DNA from: Ilyonectria destructans
Lineage: Eukaryota; Ascomycota; Sordariomycetes; Hypocreales; Nectriaceae
DNA length: 64,000 bases
Direction of reading: 5' to 3'
NCBI GenBank assembly: GCA_020740775.1
Contig: JAHEWK010000006.1
Coordinates: 3,162,001-3,226,000, forward strand
This document shows, in pieces, positions 14,512 to 27,927 of this stretch. The translations under genes and the position numbers were made by a program. Position 1 is the first letter of the stretch; each line of letters starts with the position of its first letter. The notes under the pieces were generated by a model. It saw nothing but the letters and a program-made list of their open reading frames with translations, made no database searches and was not told the origin of the DNA.

Positions 14512-17500
14512 TTCTTGACCTGGCCGGATAGAAGTAGTTGGTGGCAGCAATGGGGACGGCTGCGCATGCAATTTGATGGATATAGAGGGCGGTACCGGAG
14601 GTGGTGGCAGAGCAGCAAGCAGATGTCGCGGAAGGCAGAGGAGGACAAGACAGCGAGGGGCCGGCTGGTGCTGTCTTGTTAAGAGCTTTGGGGCATTCCA
14701 GGCGATGGGCGTCTCCGGATGTCTGGTAATGTCTGGTGGTGGGTGGTGGTCCTGGGTGGTCGTGAGCGCAAAGACCGGTGGTGAGGGCCGGAGGTTGGAT
14801 TGGCAAGTAGTGATGGAGGAGTGTCGACAGCTAGCAGCTAGGGGGGGCAACCAAATAAAGGAAGCAAGCTTGAGGGCAGAGTCCAGAAGCGGGAAGACGC
14901 CTCGGCAGTGGGACTTGGATGAGGAGCAGACACGGGAGACGGAGGACGGGAGACGGGGAGACGGGACGGACGAGATGGGGTTGATGACCAGAAGTACTGC
15001 GTACAGAAGTAGGGTGAGTGAGTCGTGCCCAGTGCCCGCTGCCCAGTGCTCAAAAGATGGATGGTAAAACAGGGTCGACCGGTTGACCAGCCCCGGAGGC
15101 CAAAATTGTACGACTGACCCGAACCCCAGTAGACGGTCTCATTTTCGAGGTTGCTGGTGTGGAGGTGGCTAGTGACAGCGACAGGGGGGGAGACGATGAG
15201 GGTGGTGTCGATGGATAGTGGGATAGTGGGGACGCCGAGTTCCTCTCGGACTGGCCTACTACGTCGTAGCATGGCCGGTCCCCGGCGCTGGTCCTGGGGC
15301 TTGTTCTGGGGCTTGCTTGCTCGGTGTTGGAGCTTGTACGGAGTGGTCAGGGCCTACAGCGGCGGACCGTGGTCGACCGTGGCCCTCCAGTCCGTAGTAC
15401 ATACTACACCGAGTTGGCGCCTCGGCCGGCCTGGCGATTGGAGCGCACCCCAGGATGCACTTATGAAGAGGAGAAGGCCACGAGGATGCCCCCAAACCCA
15501 AACCTCCGCCCCCAACGGCTACACACGCCCCCAAAGCACCAATCCGGGGAACGGGAGCCCTGGCGCCGGCCTCTTCATCCGCCGACCGCACCTATTGACA
15601 GTGCTCGAATTTGAAAGGGTCGACATGGGCATTTACTTCGAGGCCCTCGCGTTCGGTTGAGTGGCGAGCGAAAGGGAGGGGATGAGCAAGGCTCCGTGGC
15701 CGGATGGTTCCCTGCCCCGAACTGGGGCCATGCTTTGCGTCGCCCCAGGTAGACTAGGGATGATTGAGGTTGGAGGTGGGAGATAGGGCCAGGCCTGTCC
15801 AGGTAGGTGCTTGGGTGACCCCGTTTGGACGTGCCATCATCGACGTAGCATGCCGAAAGCTCACACCTGGAACAAGGGCCCCGCCCGCGCGCCGCACGGG
15901 CAGAGAGCGTGGAGATGGAGATGGGGATGGAGATGGCCATGGAGACTGAGACTCCTAGGTATGCAGATGGAAGTGGTAAGGGACGCCAGGCCACGCGAGG
16001 CCCAAGACAAAAGACCAGGAAGCCGGGCTCTAGCAGGGGCAAGGCTATGTAGCCAGTATCGGTGGAGAGAGTCCCAGTGGTTTGTCAGAACCCGTTCCGC
16101 CGTTGTTGACTTGTGTCGTGGCTGCAAGGGCCAGTCTCCGTCGTCCTGATACGTGCGTCCCCATCCCCTTACTTTGCCAGGTATAGGCAGACGGCGAACT
16201 GGATCTAGCAGAGAGAAATCGGGCCCAGTCTAGGTAGATGCTGGCATCAAAGTGAAGCAAGGCTAAACTAAACGCCCAGGTCCTGGTCAGTGCCGGGCCC
16301 AGGGCAACGGATGCGTGGGCAAGCGCATTTCTGCACAGGGCGTGTTTGAACAATTGCTCTACACCGTATGTGGTCCGCGTACGTAGTAGGTTAGGTAAGG
16401 TAGGCAAGGTAGGCAAGGTAGTTGTTTATAGCATGTCATCAGATGGAAACTCGACGTTTGACTCTTGAGACGTGGTTACGAACCTACTTAGGTACATACC
16501 TTGGTAGGTGGAGGAAGGAGCGACAAGCTCACCCGTGCCCGCCGTTCCCTAACATTGCATTGCATTGCGCGTATCCGTACTTGCACGGCTTTTACACGGC
16601 CTTTGCACGGCCTTGAACTCAATCTTCCGTTTTTATGGCGTGCAGTTATGGCGCGTGCCTGCCCATGCCTGAGATGCGTCCTCTTCAACAGCAAGTGCGT
16701 CCAGTTGAGTTTCCGTCGTGCCTGCCTGCCTGCCTGCCTGCCTGTTGGCCTGCCTGCCCACTTTACCATCCGCTACCTACCGTGGCGCCTGCCAGCCGGG
16801 GTCTGTGGCACCTCGCTTATGGGAAGGCGGGGCGCGGCGCTGTTTGGGGGCCTGAGACAACAGATGCGATAGGCTGCTTGAGGACTTCCGACAGCCTGAA
16901 ACCCAGTGGGCACGACCCAGAAAAGGCATCGTCACTTCACTTCACACATGCCCTCCAGCATCTGGCATCCAGCTTCGAGCTTCTAGCCTCGAGCTTTCAA
17001 CGTCCTCGGCAGAAATGACCCCTTGGCACGTCGAATCACACCGGCTAGCCCGTCACACCTCAAGCTCCATCCCGGCACTTACTCACGCTTGCACGTATTG
17101 CATGGCATCTGACGCCGCCCCGAGTCGACCTTCACTAGCCCCCTGGACCCACGGCCTGGCGTCCACTCTATCTATCCAACCCTTGACCTGCGACATTCCA
17201 GACTCTTTCCATCGGCTCGCCGCTACGGCTGGATAACACAAGGCGGGCCCAGGCTAATCTTGTCGTCCTTCGTTCATCCCAGCTCCCGCAGATGGGGATG
17301 AGATCTCGCCCTCCCTGCCCAGCATGTGGACCATTTGACAGGGCCAGGGCAACTCTCTAAAATGCCTCTTACCTCTCCTCCTTCTACTACCCTGATCCCT
17401 CCCGCTCGTGTCTCGGGATTGCCATGGAGCCATGGTCGCGCTCCGCCGGCGTGTGGCGGTCTACCACCGAGTCCGATCAACAACCGGCCGAGTGGCCAGC

Positions 17501-19272
17501 GTCATCGACCACGGACTTCAACTGTAAGCGCCGCTGCTGGGCCGGGACCAGACCTGGCCTCGTTGAATCCGCATGGCGCGCGGGTGCTACCTACAACCTG
17601 GCCTACATGAGGCCGGCCACCTCGGATTGTGACCGCCTCTCTCAGAACCGCCCACCATTTACTTGTCATCCGTATGCTCAGACATCTCGGACAGGGGACC
17701 AAGATGAAGGGTGACACGACCATATCCACGTACACATATCCCACCCTAGGCCAGAGGTCTCTCAGGTGAAGATCGGATTCACCCCTCACGACCTCTCAAC
17801 AAAATCGATCGTCATCCTCTTCTAATCAATCAACCCCTTTCTGGAATATGACTCTCCAGCTAGCAAGGGTGAAGCCTTGCGTTGGTGTTGCATCATTGTT
17901 CAAAACGTCCAGTCCAGACGAAAACCACCGTTCGAACATGCATACGCACGCGGGTTTCCGGTCCCTTGCCTCGTAGGGCTTGCATTGGGAGGAACTGGCA
18001 GTGAGGGGCATGCTCGCCGCATGGCGTCTTCGTCACCGCGGCCACCCCCCTGATATTCATGATTTGCATCCGCCCGACTCCCCGACGAGGTATGTACCTC
18101 CTTCAGGCCTTGTCCCGTGTTAGCCACATTCTCGGTCCACTTCGTCAATGGCCAAAAAGGTCCTTGTCAATCCAAGCTAGCGTCGCCCGCTGGCGTGTGC
18201 TCATCTGCCACTCGTAGTCGGCATGCTCCCCCCGATTTGGACCTTGAGTCCGGCCGGGACCCTCGACAGTTACCCACTGGCTGCCGAGCATCCTTGTCTA
18301 GGCTATCGTGTTGGAAACCTAACGCTCGCCTCATAGTTCTGAACTCAATCCTGTCCCCAAGCAGCAAAGGGTCAGTGCAAGAATAGCGGCTGCGCCGTTG
18401 CATGAAGGCCGGTGTCGTCACTGACACACCGAAACCCTTGGATAATGCAAGAGCTGCAAGAGCTGTGCAATGCTCGTTCGAGCTTGGATTAACCTGGAGT
18501 CGATGCGTTCATCGGCAGAACGCCGAGGGGTAATCATTACTCCCGGAAAGCTGGTGTGGTGTATCAAACACGGGCCTTCTGGAAGCAGATCATTGCATGC
18601 CCTGCAATACCGGCCACCCTGCCCATTTGGACTCCCAGCCCAGCAGGTACACCGTACGCCGCCTCCGCCTTACCCCAGGTGCCTAATCCGTGCCCATCTC
18701 GGATAGGGTTAGACACTTTGCCCGTCGAACCATTGTCACGCCGCCCCCAAGTATCCAGGACCTTTCTTCGCTGAGCCGCCACTTGTCAGCCTCTTGCCTA
18801 AAACTGAAACTCGCCGCGTCGATGGGATTCGACCCGAAATCGAGGAAGCCTCTAGACACGCCAACCACCCTGCCTAGGTCTTGATCAGAATCTTCCTCTA
18901 CTACGTACTCAAGGTCCCTCAATTCGAGGCAAGACGCATGGCCCCCATGCCAGGCACCTTGAGCCGCGTGATTGTCTACGATGGCGGCCAAGATGCCCTG
19001 CGCCCTCAACTCTGCGCTGCCAGGCTCATGAGACAGCTTCGTCATCACCATTCACCATCCACGCTCTGAAATCCCCCTTATTTGGTATTCTGGCACAAAC
19101 CCATGGGGGCGTGGCCGTTGGCAGCACGTACTCTTTACGTGGGAGAATCAACAAAGCGGCGTGCACCTCAGTGTGGGGGATTTATCATCCTTGGCACTCG
19201 CCGATGCTTTTGAATCCCATTACCAAAGCCTAAATGACCCTACGGATAACCGTGTTGATCGTTGTCAAACTC

Positions 19273-19304
19273 AACTCTCGGAGGATCACGCCAGTCCGAG
19301 AGTT
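19273..19304. other. Potential stem-loop (10-bp perfect stem, 12-nt loop)
   Basis: AACTCTCGGA at 19273-19282 is the exact reverse complement of TCCGAGAGTT at 19295-19304. It sits at the edge of an AT-rich patch in the large gene-free region. No poly-T or coding context links it to a known class of element. Confidence 0.6.
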
Positions 19305-19473
19305 AATTCTAATGCTAATTCTGAGGTCCCCTATTTTAATTTACGAAGCACTTTGTATGGCTTCTTTAGGAACTTGGCTAATGGTCCTAGTATTCGGGCC
19401 TACCGTGCCATTCTATCAGAGTTTCCGGGAGGCGGAGTTCTTGGAAGGCGGTCAGGCGTTGTTCACCGTCGAC

Positions 19474-19522
19474 CGTTCTCCATTTTCCGTTCTCCGTTCT
19501 CCATTCTCCGTTCTCCGTTCTC
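19474..19522. repeat. 7-bp tandem repeat, seven copies
   Basis: Seven consecutive copies of C(G/A)TT(C/T)TC are present: five read CGTTCTC, one CATTTTC and one CATTCTC. This is a short pyrimidine-strand minisatellite in the gene-free region. Confidence 0.85.
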
Positions 19523-22500
19523 CCGTTGCTCGCCTCAGCTTCAGCCCTTCGCATATTGGTTTCCCCTGGTGTCCTTAATAGCTAGTCTGCGTCACTGGAC
19601 GCCACCAAAACTCGATCCTCGTCGGCAAAAAGCTTCAGGTACCGTACCCAGCTTTTCCGATAAACACCAGCCGAGCCGTTGTCCAGTCGCACCATCTTCG
19701 GTAGTCTCGGGCCCCACAGCCACGGTGAAGGACATGTTCTCAACCTTCTTCTGGCGCTCACAGCTTCCCGTTTGGCTCATTGATACACGTGGACCAAGTA
19801 GAGCGCTATATGTAAGTGAGGCCAAGTCGCTTCCTGCACAGTAGAACTTTTCCGGGACCAAACGAGAAAGGAACCCCCCCAAGGAGCTGCCCCATTTTAT
19901 CGTATCAAGAAGATTAGCTTCGTCTCGCCTGTCTTGTCTTGGGGCGTGGTCGATGTCGTCGGACTGCCTAGGTATACACCCCATTCGCCACACGTTGTGT
20001 TGTGCTGCTCGTCGTTCATGGGACGCGAACACAAGCTAGCAGAAGTTGCATATTCAGATCTAGGACAGGAGCCAACATGTCCATCAGCATGGCTCCCCTG
20101 GTTGCATACCATGGTCAAATCTGCAAGCGCTAGATCTTCCTAACTCATTTGCTCAGCTATACAGCAGAAGCGAAGGTGTTGGAGTCGGTTTGGTAGACAC
20201 CGCCTCAACTACTCGCGATGCCTCCTCTAGACAAGGCCCTCGGCGTCAACTCTCGAGCGCCAATGGGGCTATGCAGCTTGGATAAAGTCTCTACTGGCTC
20301 AATTCATCTAAAACCGCCATCTCTCGGCTTTCACGGCACTTGGCGGCAGCTCTCGAAAGACCTCTTGAAGTTGATAGTGGCACGACCAAGATCCTCCGGA
20401 ACCCCGGACAGTCCTCCCTGTCCAATGTTCCTGTCATACCCGGCGGTTAGGTACCTACTTTGCCTTGTCACTTCGCTTTTCCGCTTTTCCACATCTCCTC
20501 CTCGTCCCCTTGAACGGCATATTCCCTATCACATCCCCACAGGCCCCCTGGTGCATTCTTATTCAAGCTCTCAGTGGGTTGTCAGCACCCGATGCAGCCA
20601 CCCATTCTCTCCCAGTGAGAGTAGATCCCTGGATGCCGACGCTGTGCAGCTCCCTACTTGAAACCTGATACATTTCCAGTCTCGGTTTTTCCAAGAACGG
20701 CATTTTGTTCATCTCCGATACCATTAAACACGTCACTACTCAATGTCAAGGCGGTCACGTTTCTCCTTGCGCGTTTCGCCCAGTCTCGTGGTGGATGTTC
20801 CCCATCCCCTTCGTTATTTACTTCGTGTGTGGGCTGGTGGTGGGTCGAGATGTGAGAGGGAGACTGCGTTAACGCCTTCGCAGAGGTCCTGCATGTCCCA
20901 CATCGCGGCATAAGCATAACTTTGCAAGGCTTCAAGGGGACGCCGAGTCCTCCCCCGTCTCGTTTAACGGCGAACCGTCCATTCCAGCGTCTATTCCGGC
21001 AGTGGCGATGGCGTCTTGACGGCGGGTATCCATCCCATCAAGAGAGAGCAACGGCTTGGCCGGTGCCCCTGTCCTGGCGATCGAGGATCCTCTTCATCCG
21101 AACTCTTTTGCTAGCTCCGAGAGATGCATGGTCTTGTCTGCGGTATCCGCCCTTTTCATCTCCTCCGCATACCGCCACTCTTGACCTTACCTGTTGCCGC
21201 CACACATCCCTACTCTATCTCCACGCCCTGGGTCGCATCGTACCAGCCGATCCAGACGTGGCCAGAGGCAGATCAAGCTCTCCGGCGATCCCATCATGAG
21301 GTCTCTGTGACAGACCTTTTCAGACCTTCCCCATTCGCCTTCGGTACTCATTCGACCGATGGCTTGGCTTTCCGTCTTGCCCTCGGGGAAGCACCACATC
21401 CTGCACCCTGTTGCCGGTTCGTTTGGGCTCTGCCGGCGCCATCTTGTTGCTCTGGACCGGGTTCTCCTTCCCTCTTCTGGGGAATTCCCTCTGAAATCTG
21501 CGGGCCCTCTCTCGGCGACGCCCACGAACCCTTGGACGGCGTGGCGCACTCGTTCACTTGGCCCGCTTGGTTGCATTAAACTTGCTCTTTAGCCACCATC
21601 CCATCATGTTTCGTCCCCATTCGATGTCAGGCGAGGTTTGCGGCGTCTTGTTTGAGACTATCTCCTGCAACTGCCCTCCACCTGCTGCTTCATTGTTACG
21701 CAGTTCATGTGCAAAGGTGGGTTGCCAGACCTCACTCCAGGGGTGTGGCTCCCAACAAGCGCCCTGAATCTCACACAGGCTATTAACCCCTCTTCAGAGA
21801 GTTGGTGAAATCGAGCGAGTGGGAATTAGCAAGGGTCGGCCATGACGTGTTGCGTGTCGGGGCCTGCTGAGTGCATCCGCTCACCCCCATTGTGCTGCTG
21901 TGCTGCACGTAGAGGATATCTGACATATGACCTGATCAAAGTTGAGCATTTCAAGTGCCATAGTTGAGGAAACATGGAGTATTCTTTGACGTCTGTATGC
22001 ATTTGTCTCCGCTAGTTCTTCCTATGATATCAACTATCTCTTGCCCAGGTTTCAAAGTCCATCGTGTCCAATAAAACCACATCGCAATATGCTCAATATG
22101 CCAGTGTATACGTAGTACGGTTTATAGAAGATACGCCCTGCACTTTAAAATTCAACCTCTCATCGTTGGAGCCGAGGCCGTTCTGGGCCATCCAAATGCC
22201 ACATACGGCAAGGTTGCAACCACACCCTCCTTGAGCCCCAACTCTATGGATCAAAGTCTGGGCCCCATGGACGAGAGCCACTCGCTTCCGGCCTGGTTTG
22301 TGAATTCCTCGCTTTTCCTATGCCAGACCGGGGGAAGCCCCGCCTCGGGCCTGAAATATTGGAGAGCTCGGCTTCGATGTCCAGGGGTCTCTTTGACGTC
22401 TAGGCCGGCGCTGACGGTGAGAGACAGCGCTTGGCATGGGGCTGCCGTTGGTGCGCTTGCGAAAGCAAGCATATTCCCTTGCTCCCATCCATCTCGTCAG

Positions 22501-22696
22501 CGCTTCGTCTTTGAATCGATGTCATTTGCCCCTGAGGCCGGATGAGTTGCCCGAATCTCCATCCGGATCATTCCTCGATCGGGTCATCCGCGCAAAGCGC
22601 CGATGTCAATCTCGGCGCCCGGGCAGTCTATCCAGACTATTGATCGCTTTGTCCGATCCATGAAATAAGTGAGTGTCGAGTCTACTCCAGTTCTGC

Positions 22697-24970
22697 TCAG
22701 TAAAGGTTGCTGCCGCTGGCTAGTCGGACGAAGCTATACGGAACGTTCTGCCCGACTAGCAGCCGCAAACTCTCCACAGCGGTGAAGGCCGCCACATCAA
22801 CCGCTCCGTACGCGGCAAAACCACTCTTTTCTGCGATCAGACTTGGATCGGAACTCCTTCGGGAGGATCCTTCCGCCAGGTCAAGGAAGACCTTCTTCGA
22901 CATCGACGAACCTCTCGAACCAGCGCCTCCAAATGCCCGAAGCAACATTCCAACTAGGTTACTCTTCTCCGGGCGCAGCGCCGAGACGATGACGAATGGG
23001 GAGCTTTCGTCGTCCACAGACCGGGCGCGTTGCAGGCTCTCGAGGCTGATGAAAGGTTCGATCGGGGGTGCGTTTCGCGCGAGGGCAGACGGCGTCCGAA
23101 ATCCCACGGTATATATTTTAGCAATCTTGAGGGCTCTCATGGCAAATATAACAGGTGCAGCATCATCGGAAGAAGATGCCATCAACACAGCCGAACGTCC
23201 AAAGTATGCGGATGGGGCGAGGTCCCGGGTGAGCGTGCTCAGTATGCCTTTCCAGCCCGCGTTATCAAAAACAAGGGTCGAGTTAAGTGGTAAGCCCGAC
23301 AAGATAATGGGTTCGAGAGAGTCGGTCTGGCGATGGCGAGGGCTTGACGGGATCGAATGGGGTGACGATGATGTTGACGAAGATCCAGACCTAACAACGA
23401 TTGTGTCCACTATTCCGATAACACGAGCGGCCTCCGTCAATATGGGCCCGGTGCCTGCATTGAGACTCGAGAAGAATGAACTGTTCCTGGTTATGGTTTG
23501 ATGCGGTAGTCCTGGATTGAGGTATGCGCCTCCAAAGTGCTTTTGGTTACACCATGCCTCCATGCTTCCAGGATTGCTGGGATGTCTGTCAACAACTGCG
23601 AAGTGGTGAGGTAGTCCAAGTTCATTGAAACACTTCTCATAGAATGGTGCTTGTGGTGTGGCGCTCCGTGATGCCGTGCTGCTGATACCATATATAGACT
23701 TCCTAGGGAGCTGGCCCAACAATGACAGGGCCGCATTGATTTCTGCGGCGCTCATCTGGCCGGGAGCGGCGATTATGGGGAGAAGCGGGTGAGTGATAGG
23801 AGTGAAGACGGGATTCAGTGTCCTCGAGAATTGACCAGTTTCGCCCATGTTAACGGCAGAGAATGGAGGGGCATCGGGGTATTCGGATCGCATTTTGGAG
23901 CGGAAGTATTCCAACTCAAAGTTCTCGTTGTGTTCGTTGATAATGGCAATCATCTTTATAATGTCCGCGTACCGTTGGGATTGTTGGAACACCTCCTGAG
24001 CGTACTTGGACGGCCACCGAAAGGTCCCAGAAAAGTCATGGAAGGCCGACATGATACGGGAGTTTCCTCGTTTCTCGTACAATTCCCGCCTAATGGTTTC
24101 TGGTAACCAGAGCTCCACGTCAATATACTCTACTCCCCATTGGATTGCACGGTACAGGTATTCATAGTATATGTCCGGGTTGTCCATGGGGAACCTTCCA
24201 TTTTCCCGGGTACATCGAGTTGTAAAGATGATGGGGAGTTCCGTGCGCTGGCGGAGAAGCATGACTTGCTCACCCACATAACTCAAACTAGGAATCTCTG
24301 AAAAGGATCCGTTCCCGAGCGGCTCCTGTAACAGATCGACGCGGATTTCGACAGCATCGGCGCCCACAGTCAGAATATCAATGTTGGGCAAGGCGGCGTG
24401 GACATCGGGAAAGGTGGTGGAGATGAAGTAAGTCCTTGGCTTTGCCATCAGAGCTGCATGGTGACTGATCTGGCCGAGAGTAAAAGACGTGAACCTTGCT
24501 AAATCGCGGCGGAAGAAATGGGATTCGGTATAAAGGAATTCGTAATCGCATTGGGCTGACAGGTGGAGGTCCGGAGGCATTCCTAGGTTAACACAGTGAG
24601 CATTGATGGCGACCATAAGCTCCTGATTGCGCGCAGCCACGTCGTCCTTTGCTTGAGAGGCGGCAATGCCGACGACGAAGCCACGATCATCAGCTGTTAC
24701 TTGGCTGAAGCCACCTCTTATCCTGAAGGGAGCGCCCAGCACCTCGGCGAACACGGACACAATCCGATCCTGTGCGTGCCCAAAGATAATGACGACGATC
24801 CTGGTATCTCCAGTCGCCGGTGTGCCGCCAAAAGAACTTTCGTCGAGAACAGGGCTTTGGCTATGCCGATTCACGTCAGCGCTCATGGGACTTGACGAAG
24901 AACCATTCAAGGCGGCATCAAGAGCCGGGCCATGAGGCCGGTCGGCCATCATTTGCTCAACAGCAGCCAT
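22697..24970 (-). CDS. Quinate repressor-like protein (QutR/qa-1S family; AROM-derived)
   Basis: A single exon gives 757 aa. The family arose from the C-terminal three domains of the pentafunctional AROM protein and represses quinate utilisation genes. Here the shikimate-kinase-like part (about residues 55-175) is short and has no Walker P-loop. A type I 3-dehydroquinase-like domain spans about 178-420. It keeps E208-x-R210, R252, H311 (FHDF), K339 (DIIKM), R383 (FSR) and Q405 (APGQ), the positions that bind substrate and form the Schiff base in the enzyme. A shikimate-dehydrogenase-like domain follows from about 424; its catalytic Lys (expected in N.T.P.K) is replaced ([10 protein letters not shown]491). 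Ser-rich insertions occur near 535-560 and 685-705. No quinate pathway genes (dehydrogenase, dehydratase, permease, activator) are in the window, so it is away from a qut/qa cluster here. The start ATG at 24970 is the first in frame. Confidence 0.8.
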   Translation of the reverse strand: MAAVEQMMADRPHGPALDAALNGSSSSPMSADVNRHSQSPVLDESSFGGTPATGDTRIVVIIFGHAQDRIVSVFAEVLGAPFRIRGGFSQVTADDRGFVVGIAASQAKDDVAARNQELMVAINAHCVNLGMPPDLHLSAQCDYEFLYTESHFFRRDLARFTSFTLGQISHHAALMAKPRTYFISTTFPDVHAALPNIDILTVGADAVEIRVDLLQEPLGNGSFSEIPSLSYVGEQVMLLRQRTELPIIFTTRCTRENGRFPMDNPDIYYEYLYRAIQWGVEYIDVELWLPETIRRELYEKRGNSRIMSAFHDFSGTFRWPSKYAQEVFQQSQRYADIIKMIAIINEHNENFELEYFRSKMRSEYPDAPPFSAVNMGETGQFSRTLNPVFTPITHPLLPIIAAPGQMSAAEINAALSLLGQLPRKSIYGISSTASRSATPQAPFYEKCFNELGLPHHFAVVDRHPSNPGSMEAWCNQKHFGGAYLNPGLPHQTITRNSSFFSSLNAGTGPILTEAARVIGIVDTIVVRSGSSSTSSSPHSIPSSPRHRQTDSLEPIILSGLPLNSTLVFDNAGWKGILSTLTRDLAPSAYFGRSAVLMASSSDDAAPVIFAMRALKIAKIYTVGFRTPSALARNAPPIEPFISLESLQRARSVDDESSPFVIVSALRPEKSNLVGMLLRAFGGAGSRGSSMSKKVFLDLAEGSSRRSSDPSLIAEKSGFAAYGAVDVAAFTAVESLRLLVGQNVPYSFVRLASGSNLY

Positions 24971-27250
24971 TTCGTTTTAACTGAGCTGGCGAGCCAGGTC
25001 CACCTCTTCAGCTTCCTGTCACGACAGTCCTGACGTTGCAAGTTCTCGGTATCCCAAATCCACCAAACGGGACAAGTCGCATTCCAATCGGGGCCGGTAT
25101 TCCCCATGCACCGGTGATCGAGGTGAGGGAGGGCTCGACGGATAGATATCGGGCCAGTCGAATGCGACCCGTGGCAACCGCGTGGCGACGTTGCGACCAG
25201 GTCGAGGTTCGAGATTGGATCGTGGGTTCGAGCTCGGATTCGGGTTCGGGTCTGGTTCTCAACGTTGATCGCTTTCGAAATGCGACAGAGGCAGCGGACA
25301 AGGTGGAAAGGCGAGATGGCGACGGTGGCAGCGACGGAGGAACGGGCTTCGGAATATTGTTGGGAGATGTTGAGCGCAAAGGGTTTGTCGCAAGTGAGGT
25401 GTCGGACGCGGCTATGTGTGGGTGCGGGCTTGAATGCGGACCCCTGTGGGGGCTGGCAGACTATGGGGTACGTCAATGGTGGTGGTGGTGAGAGCGACTG
25501 GAGCTCGTGAGCGTGTGTGGGATGGTGAGAGAGAAATGGAGCGGCGAAGCGGTCGAGAAATGGCAGAACATGAGGCACGCAGCCAATAGGCCCCGAAGGG
25601 GATCCGTACCTTGGGAGTACTTATGAGAGGGAAAAGTGGGAAGAGCCAGAGGGAGAGTTGAGGGTTAACAGCGCGCAACGTGGAGAGGACGAAGATATCG
25701 TATGCGGCGAGGGATGAAGTCGCTAAGGCGCCAAGCGAGGAATATTTGGCCGATGGGGCGTTTGAGCCGGCCAGATAGGGCGTGGTCGGGGCGAAACAAG
25801 GGAGAGTATCCCTGACCCGGGGGTGGGCTCGAGAGGATCAGAGCAAGCGACCGGGGGGCAGGACCATGGCCAGGCAAAACTCGAGAGCTGTCGTTGGTGG
25901 AAGGGAGCCGGACAAGCGAGCGGCGAGGGTGTCGAATTGTTCCACCACAGGCGCTCGTCATTGACGTGAGCGATGCAGACGAGACAAGCAGGAAAGACGA
26001 GTAACAGAGACCCGATCTGGAGGCAGCAACTTGAAGGACGGCTTTGGGTGGTTACCAGGGCCTTTTTGTTCTGTCTTGCAGTGGGGGGTGCTGCTGTCTG
26101 TTGATGTGGGACGTGGTGGGATATGGCGGGATATGGTGGGATGTGGGATGCGCGATGTCTCCGGGTGAGGTGCGTGTAAATAATGCAAGAGAGAGAAAGG
26201 TGCGTTTCTGCCACGAAGGAACCAGATGAGATGGATGTCGATCTTCATGCAAATTTAAACGGAGTTTTGGACTAGCAGTGGCGGACTTGCTTGCATACCT
26301 ACCTACGCACTTTTGCCTCGGACGAGGTAAGGATGTACCTAGGGAGGGCGATGGTAAGAGAGGAAGGGTTGAATGCATTGGAGGCCTTGCACGGGCTGGG
26401 ATAGGAAGAGGATTGGAAATGGCTGGGTGTACGGCAAGCAACTACCCCATCCCAAGTACCTTCCAAAGTCCAAATCCACGGTTCCCCGAGGTTGACTGGT
26501 ACTTTGCTGAGACAAGAAGGTTGTACCAACTAGCCCACGACTACGGAGTACTACGCAGTACCTGCTCGATAATGTACAGGGGCCGTGGGGGCAATGGCAG
26601 GAGCAATTGGCAAACGGGACGGAGCGAGTGAAAGAGAATGGGACATGGGACGGGGAAGACGGGGATGGATGGGAAGGATGGGACGGGTATGGGGAAGGGG
26701 CGACGAGGCGTCGTCGATGGTCCCTGAAAGGTCCCTGAAGGTCCCTGGATAGGCTGTGAGCGAGCCGCCTAGTCGGCTAATCGCCTAATAAACGGACGAC
26801 GGCTGAAGGCTCGCAGGGAAACCCGCTCCTCCATAATTACCCCCAATTTACTCGTTCGTTCTGTCTTGCCCCGAGTCTCGTCCAGAGCACTCTGTCGTGG
26901 TCAAGGCGGCATTGGAAGCATTGGAAGTGCAGATGACATGCACCCTCATCCGGTTGCATTGTGCAGATGCCGGGCCGTGTAAGTTATCTAGCTCGCAAGC
27001 TGCAACAACCAGCGGCCGATCCTCGCACCGATCGAGTAAGAACCGAAGCCTCGCTGCTGTCGGCCGTAGAACGAACAAGTATAGGCAGGGGAATCGCCCC
27101 AAGAGGCCCAAATGCCGCCGCACAGACAGCCAATGTGTCCGTTCCGCAAGTGACACGGCCTTTGGATGCCTCGAAACGGGCACGCAGGATGCCACAAGAT
27201 ACAAGATGGCAGCGCCAACAGTGGAACAACAGTGGAGAGGGGCGCCACTT

Positions 27251-27298
27251 GGGGGTGGGGACGAAAGGGGACCGGGGGGAAGAGGGGGGGAGGGGGGG
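27251..27298 (+). other. G-quadruplex-forming motif
   Basis: Six G-runs (5, 4, 4, 6, 7 and 7 Gs) lie within 48 bases on the plus strand with spacers of 1-6 bases. This exceeds the usual four-run definition of a potential intramolecular G-quadruplex. Confidence 0.8.
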
Positions 27299-27927
27299 CA
27301 CCAAGATGGCGCTGGAAGGCCAATTCTCCAGGCGCTCTGATAGCTGGACTTTGGGGGTCGTCGATTCTCCACCAATCCGTGCCGCGCGTCCCCGCAAATG
27401 CTGTTAATGCTTCACTGCGAACCCTTGGGTTGCTCGGGTTGCTTGGGGGTCTGTTTCGACGGGGCTCCTGCTTTTCCCCCGGTCTTTGTTTCATGGCCAT
27501 GCGACCCGCGAGAGCAAAAGAAAATTCCGTAGGCGCGATGGCGATGTCGACGTCGGCCTCGTCCAGGGCAGGAAAAGGACGCCGTAGGGGGAAAAGTCTG
27601 TCAAGGGCAACATGGCGCGATTGTTGCGTCTGCCCGGACCCCGTTCCCTCCAAGCTCCCCTCTAAGCCTCCTCTCGTTCGTCCATCTTGTTTCGGCTTGT
27701 CTAACTGAGACGGGATGTGCCCAAGGAACAGCGGCTTCATTCACCTAAACGGCTCCAGCACACAATGCTAACAAACCTTCTGGTGGACCAAATGTCTATG
27801 CCATGTTGTTTTTCCATTGTTTTTCTTGGTCCTTTTTGGACATTGGTCCGTTGACAGGTTTCCCCAAGGGTTCATCCCAGGATCAATCTCTGGGTAAATC
27901 CATCCCATCATCCCCATCATACGTAGT

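Larger units (their letters stand above)
14512..22696. other. 8.2 kb gene-free region
   Basis: No recognisable coding region, tRNA or rRNA was found on either strand between the regulator and the quinate-repressor-like gene; the two genes point the same way. Open frames here are short, overlapping and low complexity. Simple repeats include GGTAGGCAA units (16397-16421), six perfect CCTG copies (16721-16744) and seven 7-bp C(G/A)TT(C/T)TC copies (19474-19522). A 10-bp perfect inverted repeat forms a potential hairpin (19273-19304) inside an AT-rich patch near 19300-19400. This could hold long regulatory DNA, an unannotated lncRNA, rapidly evolving orphan genes or decayed elements. Confidence 0.5.

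Noticed and set aside
16721..16744. CCTG microsatellite as a functional element
   Set aside because: An ordinary six-copy simple repeat with no context.
26988..27740. 250-aa minus-strand frame
   Set aside because: It spans the G-quadruplex tract and reads as biased Pro/Gly/Arg sequence, with overlapping frames of equal length on the other strand.
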